A DNA stretch of 64,000 bases from Aplectana chamaeleonis (Eukaryota > Nematoda > Chromadorea > Rhabditida > Cosmocercidae): contig JAPDOI010001331.1 of the NCBI GenBank assembly GCA_029168955.1, forward strand, positions 62,001 to 126,000, in the 5' to 3' direction. The notes under the pieces are model-generated. The model saw only the letters and a program-made list of their open reading frames with translations, did not search any database and was not told the origin of the DNA. The first letter of the stretch is position 1, and every line of letters starts with the position of its first letter. Positions 27,471 to 37,825 of this stretch are shown here, in pieces. The translations under genes and the position numbers were made by a program.

Positions 27471-27626
27471 AAAATTTTCAGCCCTCGTCACCCCTGGTTG
27501 CGTTTGGAACCGTCATAATCGCGGCCTATATGCGCTTCAATGCCCCTCCTACCTAACTACTACGAGTACATTTTCTGAAACGATCAGTGTATACAATATT
27601 TATCCCAAAAACACAAAAGAGCTCAT

Positions 27627-28014
27627 AGGCACAGTCCAAGCTCAGGGGTAATTTTCGATATTATACTCCGGCCGCCATGTATGGCAACCCTGCCAAGCGC
27701 GAAATCTCAATTTGCTCAAATAAGCGAGAAAAAGCTAGGAAAAAGTCGACCCCGCCCCCATGGAAGAAAAAATGGGTAACGCCCACCGACAAGCTTCCGG
27801 TCTCAATACTGAAGAGAAGCGCGATCGATTTTGCTCCAAATCTATGTTCTTCCATTTGTTTTCGGTCTGGCTTTATTTTGCGATCTGCTTCAAACGATAG
27901 CTGCGAATAACGAAAAAAATAGGCTTGAGACAACTCGTCCGCAAACTTCTCGTCGTTCAAATTCAGAATCTTTGAGGGATCATAACTCCGTTCGTAGTGA
28001 GTTTTAGGCGATTC
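27627..28014 (+). mobile_element. Left part of a TTAA-family element, split by a retroelement
   Basis: Starts AGGCACAGTCCAAGCTCAG, the same end as the intact element at 49,451, and holds the shared interior words GACAACTCGTCC and CATAACTCCGTTC. It stops at the CTT microsatellite where the minus-strand retroelement begins. Sequence resembling its missing right end (AGATAAGCAGAAAAACG, then GATTCT) appears at about 31,658-31,705 beyond the retroelement. Confidence 0.55.
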
Positions 28015-28192
28015 TTCTTCTTCTTCTTATCGGCCACATAGAGCTTCTCTTCATAGGTGTAAAAAGGCAGCCACATCGCACGGGTTCTTCCACATATCCA
28101 TAACTGTTAGAGAAGTCGGCCTAGCAGGACATGAAAATACTGCCAGGATGACGCGCGTACGTCTGGGTAGGTCCGATTCGCTGCCATCGATC

Positions 28193-28208
28193 GGGGGGGG
28201 GGGGGGGG
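28193..28208. repeat. Homopolymer run of 16 G
   Basis: Sixteen consecutive G on the plus strand (C on the retroelement sense strand), inside its 3' region. It is prone to length error in sequencing and able to form quadruplex structure. Confidence 0.9.
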
Positions 28209-28258
28209 AAGCACGTCACCGAGTATTGGATTTAGGGGAGCACTGGAAAGGTATTCCC

Positions 28259-28482
28259 TCTCAGACAATCGCCGGGTCCGACCCCAGCTCGAACGGGGTC
28301 CATCCCCAGATTTCTGTCGGGTCGGACCCTTTAGCATTGTTCCTCCACGTAGTCCCAAGTGAGACGACATGGGGGGGAGAATAAATTTTACTCCTCCCCC
28401 ACGTCGTCTCAGTTGGAAGAAGTGAAGGGCGAAAACGGAAAGGGGTTCGACCCGACAGAAATCTGCGGTCGGACCCGTTGAG
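28259..28482. repeat. Inverted-repeat element with GGGTCCGACCC motifs
   Basis: The block CCGACCCGACAGAAATCT occurs in opposite orientations at both ends (about 28,307-28,326 and 28,447-28,466), and an inner palindrome lies between them (GAGACGACATGGGGG versus CCCCCACGTCGTCTC, near 28,361-28,408). About 70 bp of the left arm recurs in reverse at 34,503-34,575. It overlaps the 3' end of the retroelement; whether it is part of that 3' region or an insertion is unclear. Confidence 0.75.
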
Positions 28483-31400
28483 TTTCTGAGCTGACGAATC
28501 GGGTGTGCTCCATTTGCAGTAATCTGACGCGATTGAGCTCCGACGTCGCCCAACGTTGGCGATCCAAAACAGAGACTGCAGCATGAAGTGGCGAGCGAAT
28601 ATGTCGGAAATGGGGACCAGATGACAGTAATGGGTGGGTGGAATTCCTTATAATGCAAACATAGAACTGCTGCGACTGGAGTTGACAGTGCTGCTTTACA
28701 GGTAGTAGCGAACACTCTTGATGTAGATGAGGTACCGGTGTGGATCTAGGGCATCCAGTGATCACGCGTAGAGCAGTGTTCTGTGCACGCTGGAGCTTGC
28801 TCCAAGAGACTTCCGACAGGTGTCTTGACCAAATTGGGGCTCCATATTCCAGCACCGGCTGCACCATAGCCCTGTAGGTGGTTCTCAAAATTTCCCTAGA
28901 GCTGCCCCATGTAGTGCCTGCAGGCGAACGTAGAATGTTGTTACGTGTGTTGGCAGCAGCAGCTCGAACACGTGTTTTCATGAAAACGTAGTGACGGGTC
29001 CAGGAATACACCGAGAAGTCGAGGGTGTTTTGATAAGGGCAGCATATTTACTTCCCAAAGAACCTTGGAATGCAGCTTGGGTTCGGCAGTCGCTGTAGTG
29101 CACAAAGTAACGCTGGACTTGGTTGGAGAGACCTTTAACTGCTTCGATTCCAGGAACTTAGCCAGACTAACGAGGTATTTATTCATCTCAGCAGTGGCTC
29201 GATCGATGACAGGGTCAGTACAAATAATGGTGATGTCATCCGCATATAGACATAAGTTGATGTTTGATGATGGCATCGGCACATCAGATAGATACAAAGA
29301 GAACAGGCTGGGAGATAAAACTACTCCTTGTGCAACGCCCGCCTTCAGGGGCACAAACTTCGATAAGTGTCCATCAAATTTCACACGAATGGAACGATTT
29401 TTGACAAAGTTATCTGTCCATCTTTTGCACCAGTCAGGAATAGTAGAGTCCAGGATCGATTTGGACAGCAGTGGGATACTGACGTTATCGAAGGCAGCGG
29501 TTAAGTCAACCGCCACAACTATACTTCTAACAGCTGGAGGTTTCATGTTGAAGCCAGCAATTATGTGTTCTGTGATGGACGTAAGTGCCGTGATGGTAGA
29601 GTGGGCCTTCTTGAAGCCATGTTGATGCACGTTATGACGTAATGCTTCGTGGAGGTGCGGGTTGATGAATTTCTCCGCTAACTTAGCAATAGGGGACAAA
29701 AGGGAGATGGGTCGATGCGAAGTTGCTTGATCTTCTGGTTTGCCAGGCTTGAGGATTGGCAGAACAATTGCTTGCTTCCATCTAGCGGGAATGACACCTG
29801 AGCTGAATGACGAGTAGACTAGATCACAAAGTAATTCAAAGAACTGCTCCGGCAAGTGCTTGAGATGGACGGCTGACACGCCGTCGGGTCCTTCGGCTCT
29901 CGAGCTCTTCATGGACTTGATGAGGGAAGGCATCTCAGAGGCAGTTATGGCAGGTACGTCTTGTCGGCTGAGCTTCCTTATAGACCGGAGAGTGAGCCTG
30001 TTGGATCGATCACGGCGGGACGTCGCTGAAGCAAAGTGTTTTCCAAGTCGACATGCAGCCTTAAAGCCGGACTCAAATTTCCCCGAAGGAAACTCAAGCA
30101 TGTTGCGGTCCGCTGCCAATTTCTTCCCAGACAACCGCTTAAGAATGCTCCAGGTCTTCTTTGCATCAGTTGAGAAATACAAAGATTCAGTAAACTCCAT
30201 CCACCGCGTCCGCTTGTAATCATTAAGCCTTTTGGTGATCTCATTCGATAGTTGTTGAATACTGGGATCCGCAGGATCAGCTCGGCGCTTCTCGTCCCGT
30301 AATTCGATCAGCTCCAGAACATCCTTGGGAACGTTGGGATGAAACATTTTCACACGCCCTGTAGGAATGGCGACTCTGAAGGCACTGCATATGGCGTCAA
30401 CGATGAATTTGTCCTTTTCATGAACGGAGCCCTTAAGCGGATAGCAGGCTACCCGGCTGAGTAACACCTCCTTAAACTGGTCCAAGTTAGCCTTACGATA
30501 GTTGGTATACAGTTTGCTACGAGAGCCAAAGAAAGGTGCAAGATGTCTTTTGAGAGACAAATCCAATGAAGCACATATGGGTACATGATCGCTGGCCATA
30601 GCTATAGCAGTGGACCAGTTACAGGAAACAGCAAGAGAAGATGATACAAAAGTGACATCTGGAGAGGACGGCCTGCCCGTGGAAGGAAGGCGAGTGGGGG
30701 CGTCCTCGTTAATAGCAACAAGATCACAGTCCTCAGCGAAAAGCTCAAGTAGTTCACCTCTGTCATCAGGATCTAGAGAGGAGAACCAGGATGAAGAGTG
30801 AGCATTAAAATCGTCAGCCATTACAACAGAAGATGAAGGGAGGGCAGAGTGTACAGAATGTAAAAATGGAGTGGGATCAAACGAATTAGGACATGAGGAG
30901 GAAGGGGGAATATGAATATTAACAATATCGATGGAGCAACTTTGCTATATAACATGAACACCGATACATTCTACAACATTATCATTAGGAATAGGAATAA
31001 GTTGGGAGGGTATGGTGGATTTTACAAATGTGGAAACGCCACCACCATGGGATGTGCGGGGAAGGTGGTACGACGTATAACCGGGAAGGCGGGGTAGGGA
31101 GGATGTTGGGCTAAGTTTTGTCTCCTGAAGGAGGATGACATCTGGATGAAAGCGTTCAATGTACAATGTGAGTTCAGCAAGTTTGGCACGCAGGCCATTG
31201 ATGTTAAGTTGAAAAATGTCTAGACTATGAAGAGGAACACTAGGGGGAGAGTTAGGGCAAGATATACAACAGTAAGCATCAGTGTAGTCACTGTAGCTGG
31301 TTAACCCCGAACGAACATTTGAGATGTACCCAGCCGAGGCATCCACCGCACTGAACTCTAGCATGTTGAGCAGATAATCCACAGTGAAGTCAGGGATAAC

Positions 31401-31568
31401 GTGGAGTCTTGCTTCTCGGTCCCGGGTTCCACTCAATGCCAGCTCGTAACAACAGAATACGAAGGAGTGCAGTAGCCAGCCATTTGCACTCCCATACAGA
31501 AAAAAACTTCTCGTGGAGTTATTGATGCCCGTTTGATGAGTCTCCTTGATCTTGGTAGTCGACTCCAC
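28480..31568 (-). pseudogene. Endonuclease-reverse transcriptase ORF, interrupted
   Basis: Read on the minus strand, the first piece (31,568-30,945) carries the endonuclease start (FQLNINGLR, then ILLQETKL). An in-frame TAG at 30,947-30,945 breaks it; the same frame resumes as VNIHIPPSSSC, then ADDFNAHSSSW and the catalytic SDHVPI (near 30,593). The 626-codon frame 30,821-28,941 continues through RT motifs: EGPDGVSAVHL, HRPISLLSPIAKL, QHGFKKAHSTITAL, VAVDLTAAFDNV, AQGVVLSPSLFSLYLSDVP and YADD (29,246-29,235). Near 28,950-28,985 the frame shifts; the conserved tail (NNILRSPAGTTWGSS, LEYGAPIWSRHLSEVSW) continues in the next frame to about 28,480. The protein would not be made as one piece. Confidence 0.88.
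31417..31455 (-). other. 2A-like motif ahead of the retroelement endonuclease
   Basis: In the third minus frame, upstream of the endonuclease, the translation reads LLLRAGIEWNPGP. It matches the C-terminal NPGP core of 2A ribosome-skipping peptides, with G-I-E-x-N-P-G-P in place of the usual D-[VI]-E-x-N-P-G-P. 2A-like sequences are known near the N terminus of several non-LTR retrotransposons. The frame closes 7 codons later and differs from the endonuclease frame, so a frameshift probably separates them now. Confidence 0.5.
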
Positions 31569-31655
31569 AGATCCACCACGCGTAGGTTGAGCATCTCGGA
31601 TCCTTGAGCGATTCTGGAGAATCTTTTGTGATCAGCGTAAAATTTCCCCACAAGA

Positions 31656-32083
31656 TAAGCAGAAAAACGAAAATTCGATTCTAGAGTTTCTTTGTGCTTT
31701 CAAAATGAACTCTCCGGAATTCCATACATATATTCTTATGCAACAACATCATACAGAAATTCACGGAAAATATTCACAGAAACTTACTAAACCTTTACTG
31801 ACATTCATTGAAATTTATTCGAAAACACATTCTACTATTCTACCTGTTATCGCAAATTAGCAGCACACGCAGTGATTTGCACATTGATGCGCACGTCTAA
31901 TGAGTTGCAGTATTTTCCTTTCTTTTGCCCCGAATACCAAAAATAGGCGTAATCGAACTTCAGCAACCTCACAACTACGTTATGGCTGAGAACATATTAT
32001 TTTACTGTAAAGTTTCCAGACTTCCACCTTTTTCTCTGGAAAGTTCAGTTAGAGGTGTTTGGATATGCGAACGTTTGCCTAAA
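31656..32083. other. Probable right remnant of the split TTAA element, then unassigned DNA
   Basis: 31,658-31,705 resembles the right end of the TTAA-family element at 49,451 (AGATAAG, GAAAAACG, GATTCT, TGTGC in the same order). The remainder is AT-rich with no supported gene. Confidence 0.4.
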
Positions 32084-32565
32084 GGCAGTGTTAACAATAT
32101 GAATCGTTTTTCTGTTTTCCGTCTATCTTGAAAATGGTCCCAAGCTGATTCTAATGATGTCTCTGGAATCATACAAGACCTTCTGGGAACAGAGTTATGG
32201 CCCCTCAAAAATTGAGCTAGGGAAGCATGGTGGACGAGTTGTCCGAGGCTTGTAACTTCCGTCTTTTGCAGCCGATGTTTGCAAGCTGACCTGAGTGAAG
32301 AGAGAAGTTGAGCATGAAGGGAAGAAAGGGGCTATTAATCGGAAACCATCGCTCATCTCAAAATTTCGAGCATTCATTTGTTCACGTCGGTGGGCGGGAA
32401 TTGCGCTTTGGGGTTTGCCTTGCGCTCAAAGTGGCAAATTCGGGCTCTTTTGGGGCTCTTCCTGGCTCGTTTTCATGCGTTCTTTCGACCTCAACGTTAC
32501 AGTGTACCCCTCCACTACCCGTTTCTGCTGGAAACTGAAACACATTTCAAATCGTGAACACTGCT
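32084..32565 (+). mobile_element. TTAA-family non-autonomous element, subfamily 1, copy 2
   Basis: Begins GGCAGTGTTAACAATATG and ends ATCGTGAACACTGC. The interior is collinear with 23,799-24,281: CTTGTAACTTCCGTCTTTTG, then TTGTTCACGTCGGTGGGCG. It is non-coding, and its target duplication is no longer clean. Confidence 0.85.
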
Positions 32566-32643
32566 TTGAGAGAAAACACCACACATCTCGAGAGTGGGCA
32601 ATCCGGCAGCATTAGCAACATTTTACTAACAAATTGAGCGGAA

Positions 32644-33258
32644 TAGGAGACTCAACTGGGAGCGCGTCAAGCGCCGGGAAATTTGTGCGGAATTCAACTG
32701 AGAGTGCGCAGAGCTACGGGGAAAGTGTGCGGTATCCAAGTGGGAATGCGCCAAGCCCCGGGTAAAATACAGGAGACTCAACTGGGAGTGCGGCGAGCGC
32801 TGGGGAAAGCACTGTGTTTATCTAGGCCAAATTCCGGTTCGCAATTGCGTCTCGACACCCTTTGCGGCCGCACGCGCTCGAGTCAGTCGGGTTTCCAGCG
32901 CCAAAGCCGACTCGATGTGGCTTTTTTATACAATGTTCTCCAATTTTTCTTAGTTTCCCGTTTCCGAAACCCACCTAGAGTAAGCAGATCGGCGGCTGCG
33001 GCTCTGGAAGCTCTTCCGACTCGGGAGCGTGCGGCCGCAAAGCATGTCGAGACGCAATTGTGGACCGGAATTTGGCCCAGATAAGCACAGTATACGGGAC
33101 CTAGATGGAAAACCGCAGAGCGCCGGGGAAAGTGTGCGGTCTCCAAGTGGGAATGCGCCAAGCTCCGGGGAAAATACAGGAGACTCAAGTGGGAAGTCGG
33201 CGAGCGCTGGGGAAAGTGTACGGGACCTAGCTGGGAGTGTGCCTAGCGTTGGTGAATG
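32644..33258 (+). repeat. 42-bp minisatellite, locus 1, interrupted by a MITE
   Basis: Units such as GTGTGCGGTCTCCAAGTGGG followed by AATGCGCCAAGCTCCGGGGA are 42 bp and align with the large array at 51.7-54.1 kb (GTGTACGGGACCCATGTAAG...). About 4 units lie to the left (to 32,811) and 4 to the right (from 33,091) of MITE family A copy 2. Confidence 0.85.
32812..33090 (+). mobile_element. TA-type MITE family A, copy 2 (inside the minisatellite)
   Basis: 279 bp with ends CTGTGTTTATCTAGGCC and GGCCCAGATAAGCACAG as inverted repeats. TA follows the right end (33,091-33,092); the left flank is CA, a one-base decay of TA. The flanking DNA joins into a continuous 42-bp unit (GGGGAAAG + TACGGGACC), so the element landed within a unit. 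Confidence 0.92.
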
Positions 33259-33349
33259 AGCGCAAGACTCATGACAATGACGGACAATGCGCGCCAGTGA
33301 ATGAGACGAGAGAAAATGTGTTCACAGACCTCGTCCCTTTTTATTTCAG

Positions 33350-33544
33350 GAGCAGTTATATCCTTACATGTGCACATTTGATGGGGAACACGATATCAAT
33401 GGTCCTGGTGCGTGGGACATTGGTTTTGACGATGAGAAACCTCCTCATACACCAATCGGCGTTATTCAGAATGGTCAGGATGGTAATACCATCATTGTGG
33501 TTATGAAACGTGACTATCTAACTTCTGAGTTCTATCTTATTTAG
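33350..33544 (+). CDS. Terminal exon of an unrecognised gene
   Basis: A strong acceptor (CCCTTTTTATTTCAG, ending at 33,349) leads into a 64-codon frame in phase 0, closed by TAG at 33,542-33,544. Its translation starts EQLYPYMCTFDGEHDINGPG, contains WDIGFDDEKPPHTPIGVIQN and ends RDYLTSEFYLI. The composition is that of a folded acidic protein and unlike the repeat frames around it. I do not recognise the family. The upstream exon was not found; the intron before it would hold the 42-bp minisatellite and MITE family A copy 2. T-rich DNA follows (to about 33,900), compatible with a 3' untranslated region, but no AATAAA is close. It could also be a stranded pseudo-exon. Confidence 0.55.
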   Translation, partial: EQLYPYMCTFDGEHDINGPGAWDIGFDDEKPPHTPIGVIQNGQDGNTIIVVMKRDYLTSEFYLI

Positions 33545-34395
33545 ATTTGATGGTCACTGCATCAATTTCCAGCTAATACGCGCAGACAAATGCAGACCGG
33601 CTTGTTTCAAGATGTTGTTTTGCGTCGTATGGTACAGTTAATGGAGCAGAACCTATGACTTGCGAAATGTTTTCATTGTTTGAGCCTACTATGAGTGGTT
33701 CAATCCCTAATTCAACCTATTATCTCCTTTTTTTTCTGGACATTCGTCCTCCCATTCTCGATATCTTCAGTGGTTTTCATATTGAAAAAGTAGATCTGTT
33801 GATAGATTTCGTCTCATACGAGACTATCAGGGGTTTTTTATGTGCTCTGTTATTGAAAGGTACATCTGCTGGTAAATTTAGTGCCTTGCTTCTTTTGGAC
33901 CCTGTGTAATTGTTAAGTGTTTGTTATGTAATGATTTTTTTGCGGGGTGACTCAAAAAATAGATGTGATTATCAAATCTGTGTTCCTGTTGCTCTATTGA
34001 GTGTTTTCTATGTGATCTGTTATGAAGATCTGTTGATTGATAATTTGTTGAGGAAGAAAAGAGAAGGGGGTGCAAGAACATAAAGGGAAAATTGTATAGT
34101 AGAGCTAAAATGAAACGAAAGCCTCGGTAACTAATATTTCATCGAATAAGGGGTAATGGAAGCATATCAAAGCACCGAAAGGATAGGATGAGGACGAGGA
34201 AGAGCAGACGCTGGTGGGAAGCAGAAGAACGAAAGGGAGTCCAGCACGGGAGTACGAAGAGGAGAAGGTGGTTTGGTTGATGAAAGACAAGGGGGAAGCT
34301 TTAAAAATGCTAGCGTACCATTTAGTTACTCAACATAGCTATTGGGTAACTAAGGCGGAGCGATCCAAAGCGTGGAATTGCAGATTGATGACGTT
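33545..34395. other. T-rich spacer, possible 3' UTR and flank
   Basis: T-rich DNA with imperfect repeats of GATCTGTTGAT and ATGTGATCTGTTAT. No separate gene is supported. Confidence 0.35.
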
Positions 34396-34580
34396 ACAGC
34401 CTCTGCATTCTCGCCCCACGTCGGGCAAAATCTGCATTTTCCCCCCACGTCGGGCAAAGTTATTTTCCCCCCACGTACTACGCCGACGTGGAGGGAGAAA
34501 GGAAGGGTCCGACCCGACAGAAATCTGGGGTCGGACCCCTTTCGGGCTGGGGTCGGACCCGGCAAATATCTGAGCAGGTA
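34396..34580 (+). repeat. GGGTCCGACCC repeat, second locus
   Basis: CCCCACGTCGGGCAAA occurs at 34,414 and again at 34,443, with a degenerate third copy after that, and is followed by GGGTCCGACCCGACAGAAAT and CTGGGGTCGGACCCGGCA. The 34,503-34,575 part matches 28,259-28,331 in inverse orientation. The nested open frames are incidental. Confidence 0.75.
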
Positions 34581-34925
34581 AGCACTTCAATCAGCTAAAA
34601 TGAATTCAGAAACAAGATATGCGGAATTTATTTCGTGATCAATTTACGATACTTTCAAAAATGTCAAACGTCTCGAAAAGGCACACAATATTCTCAAAGA
34701 AACCTAGAAGCGATTCGCCGACTCAACGGAGTAGACGGATTGTTTTGCACTCGTCGTAGATCCACCTCGACCGACTGCAGCAGAAAAAAAAGGCCACGCT
34801 ATAAGCTCTCAAAAATGTGAGATAAACGGAGAATAATTCGTAGAATATTCTCAAAAAAGAACGGAAACTGAAGCGCTGGTTCATGAAATCCATCATAACT
34901 CAATGAGCGAGCTACAACTCAAGTA

Positions 34926-35404
34926 CAGTACTGCTGCTATCCAAGGGAAAAAAGAGCGAAATTGCCAGAGTGGGCAACTAAAGCGTTTTTCGACCACAAT
35001 CCCCTCAAAGTGCTCCATTTCCAATTTTGAAAGGACCAAAATATTCATCGTGCCACAATCTATCTATCCAACTACATGAAAAAATTTCGTAATCTTCCAC
35101 TGGAAACCCCTTTTAAGATGGGGTTAGTTATGAATTTGACAATGATATCACAAGATCACGAGCTCGTTCGGTCAAAAACAATCGTACGCGATCAACAGCA
35201 TCGTCATAATAAAAATATATTTCACCCTGAAAAATAAAGTTTGTCCTGAATTTTGCAGAAAATTTTTACATGATTTTACGGTATTGTACTTCAAAACTTT
35301 AAAAATTCAGAACGGAACGCTGTGAAGCAATTTGTGGTAGATAGACGCTTTAGTTACCCACTGGCGAGTTCGTCCCCTTCTTCCCTCGGATAGCCACGGT
35401 ATTG
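34926..35404. mobile_element. TA-type inverted-repeat element (479 bp)
   Basis: Left end CAGTACTGCTGCTATCC is matched inversely by GGATAGCCACGGTATTG. Inner arms carry GGCAACTAAAGCG versus CGCTTTAGTTACC. TA flanks both ends (34,924-34,925; 35,405-35,406). The phrase ACGGTATTGTACTTCAAAAC occurs at 35,278 and again at 35,396, so either the end or the flank is duplicated. There is no transposase frame. Confidence 0.75.
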
Positions 35405-35596
35405 TACTTCAAAACTTACAATAGTTTCGTTCCTGCCCTTAGACTATTGTAAGAAAACATAAATATAAGAGAAGAAATTGGTAGGAAATTGAATTGAGAA
35501 TAAGAGCTTCCCCGGAACTCTTCAGTAAGGAAGGAAGCTCTTACAAATTTGTCAACGGCACGAAAAAGAATTGAGAACGAGGAAGTTGTGTGAGAG

Positions 35597-35998
35597 ATGC
35601 CAGTCGAGAATCAACCACCACAGTCATCCGTAAGATGCCGCGAAATACGCAATCATAAATCCAGCGCCGAGCGAGGCGAGGAAATTTTCATAAAATGTCG
35701 ACCAAACTTCGATATGCCTGAATTACGGCACATACCTGTCGCCCGCTCCTCACGCCGACAACGTCCCCCCCCAAGACTAGAACAGGAGAGACGCAGGCCG
35801 CTCGCCGAGGTCCTGGTTGGTATTCTCCAATCTCCCCCGGCCTCCCGTAGAAGTGAAAATAATGATCATTTTTGTGCAATTCACGTCTTGACTCGCTTGC
35901 TGCGAAGAATGGATAGTGGGAATGCAGTTGAGTTGACGAAATCAGCGATCGATTTAAGACTTGTATCTAGCAGCAATGAAGATCATTATCAATTCTAG
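35597..35998 (+). CDS. Open frame, possible hypothetical protein
   Basis: A 133-codon frame from ATG, Arg- and Ser-rich at its start, then HFCAIHVLTRLLRRMDSGNA and a plausible end NEDHYQF. It has no domain I recognise, no splice support and no copies in the window. Chance is a real alternative at this length. Confidence 0.2.
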   Translation: MPVENQPPQSSVRCREIRNHKSSAERGEEIFIKCRPNFDMPELRHIPVARSSRRQRPPPRLEQERRRPLAEVLVGILQSPPASRRSENNDHFCAIHVLTRLLRRMDSGNAVELTKSAIDLRLVSSSNEDHYQF

Positions 35999-37821
35999 GA
36001 GAGGCCAGGAGAAGCCAGGGGGGAGGCTAGGTGAGATCGGAGGATACAACCCACATTGCCTGCCCTCGAAGGTGCGAATTATATGGAGACAGGCTATACC
36101 ACCACATCGCACAACATAAGCTCATTTCATCCCATACCTTTCAGACATCCTCCCGCATCGACAATTAATCCTCTTTAAGGAATGGCAGAGGTGGAGACTG
36201 CAAGTTCCAGTGTGAGCATTTGCGTCCCTGCACCATTCGTTAATCTGCATGGAAGAGGAAGGTGAGCTCAACTGGTCTGCATCACTTCATTTCGATGTTT
36301 TGTTTTCTTAGAGTATTATACCAAAATTCTTTCGTTCTTATAAATTGAAGCACATTTTTATAAGCGTTAAGTCGTGCAGTACACTTCGACAACTTGCGCG
36401 TATTTTGAGCATTTTTACTTTTGCTAACGCAAAATTTGGAAACGTAGAATGACCGAATATTCGACACAGCCCACGAAAGCGAAAAAAACAGTGGTGAGGT
36501 TGCGCACTTTCACTCAGGATAATGCAGCCATGCCTGGTTTGGCTCCAAATTTGCTATTAATCTATAAGAAACAGCCGACAACTTTTTTTCTGTCTTTCAT
36601 TTTTTCGTGTTAATCCTGCATTCCTATTGCAAAGAATGTGGGTGTATTAATATTTCGCGTGTGGTAGACAACTTTTGCCGTCGATTATGGCGGAACGTCC
36701 ACAGAGGCTCACGCATGCACAAGGTCGACGGCAATTTTTTATTTTTTCTCTGATTTTGGAGTACAGTTACGGAGCTTCGGGAGCGGAAGATATTTTGGCG
36801 CTGGAGCGCGTTTTCCTCCCGTCCCTTTGAAATCGGTGCAGGTTTTGCTATGCCAGCCGCGATCTGCACGTGCATAATTAATGTTTTTGGATAAGTAGCA
36901 AATCTTTGAATTAAAAAATGCCTCGATTTTGTGCTAAGGATTGAAGCTTCGGGTGAGCGAAATTCTCGGATGCGTTCTAAATTGTTCACACTCCGGGGTT
37001 CCAACCAGGCATGTGCGAAAGACTTTGAAACCGAAAAACAAAAAATTTTCGGTTTTGAATTCGAAAAATTCCGAAAAAACCGAAAATTTTTTTGTCTTTT
37101 GAAACGTCATATTTTCTTAATTACATGTCTTTGATTGAAAAAACAAGGCAACGTAATCGAAAAGCTTCGAATAACAGCAGAATCATGTTTTCCTAGTGAA
37201 ACAATAGCATACGCAATCAACGTATTAATGTGAGAAATTTTACCCTTGTTGCAGTGTTGAATCCTGACAAAATTGCAGCGCTGGCGGTAGTTCTCTGAAC
37301 AATCATGTCCACGTTTTTTCGAGGGTTTGTTCAAAACTCTGGGCTCGAATGTCGCCCTTAACTTTATGAAAAAAACCGAATTCGTAGAAGTTGAAAATCG
37401 TGGGCAAGTCACAGATCAAAACGGAACAAACGTTTCACAGAGACGAACATCAATATTTCTCGATGTATAGCACGAATTTCTTGCGCTGCCATGCTGAATT
37501 TCAGTGTGAGTGATCGCGTCCAGGTCAGTACTGACCAGTAGCTCAGTCTCAAGGCGCTATTGGACGTTAATGGCCGCGACGCAACCACACGCATTGAGTC
37601 AAGGTGTCTAGACAGGTGTTAAGTTCAACCACTTTTGCTGGATGGAACTATACATGATGCCGCTCGCCCAAAAATGTTTTCATTCGCAGTTTTTTTGGTA
37701 TGGATCGATAGAGGGAGCAAAAAAATTCAGTTTGGCTCCCGCTTGAAAATTATGGGCCTCCAAAGAGCAATTCTCGACGTCTTTTTCATGAACATCTTAA
37801 ACGAAAACGAAATTCTTGACC
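35999..37821. other. Spacer with no supported gene
   Basis: A purine-rich CGAAAA tract at about 37,010-37,095 (opened by GGCATGTGCGAAAGAC) resembles the CGGAAAC family elsewhere. Nothing else is recognisable. Confidence 0.35.
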
Positions 37822-37825
37822 TTGA

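Larger units (their letters stand above)
28015..31655 (-). mobile_element. Non-LTR retrotransposon (Jockey/CR1-like), decayed
   Basis: A ~3.6-kb minus-strand element with an apurinic-type endonuclease, then a reverse transcriptase, and a 3' tail ending in an (AAG)n-like simple repeat (plus-strand CTT run at 28,015-28,034). Endonuclease followed by RT without an RNase H domain and a YADD box place it in the Jockey/CR1-type non-LTR group by general appearance; the exact clade needs phylogeny. Its limits are inferred from the interrupted TTAA-family element around it and are approximate. Such elements copy themselves by target-primed reverse transcription. This copy is broken by at least one stop and one frameshift. 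Confidence 0.85.

Noticed and set aside
28107..28715. 202-codon minus frame overlapping the retroelement 3' end
   Set aside because: It overlaps the RT tail in another frame and then runs through the GGGTCCGACCC repeat and the G16 run. It has no protein character.
29065..30801. Plus-strand frames across the RT region (for example 29,065-29,625)
   Set aside because: Antisense shadows of the reverse transcriptase; all recognised motifs are on the minus strand.
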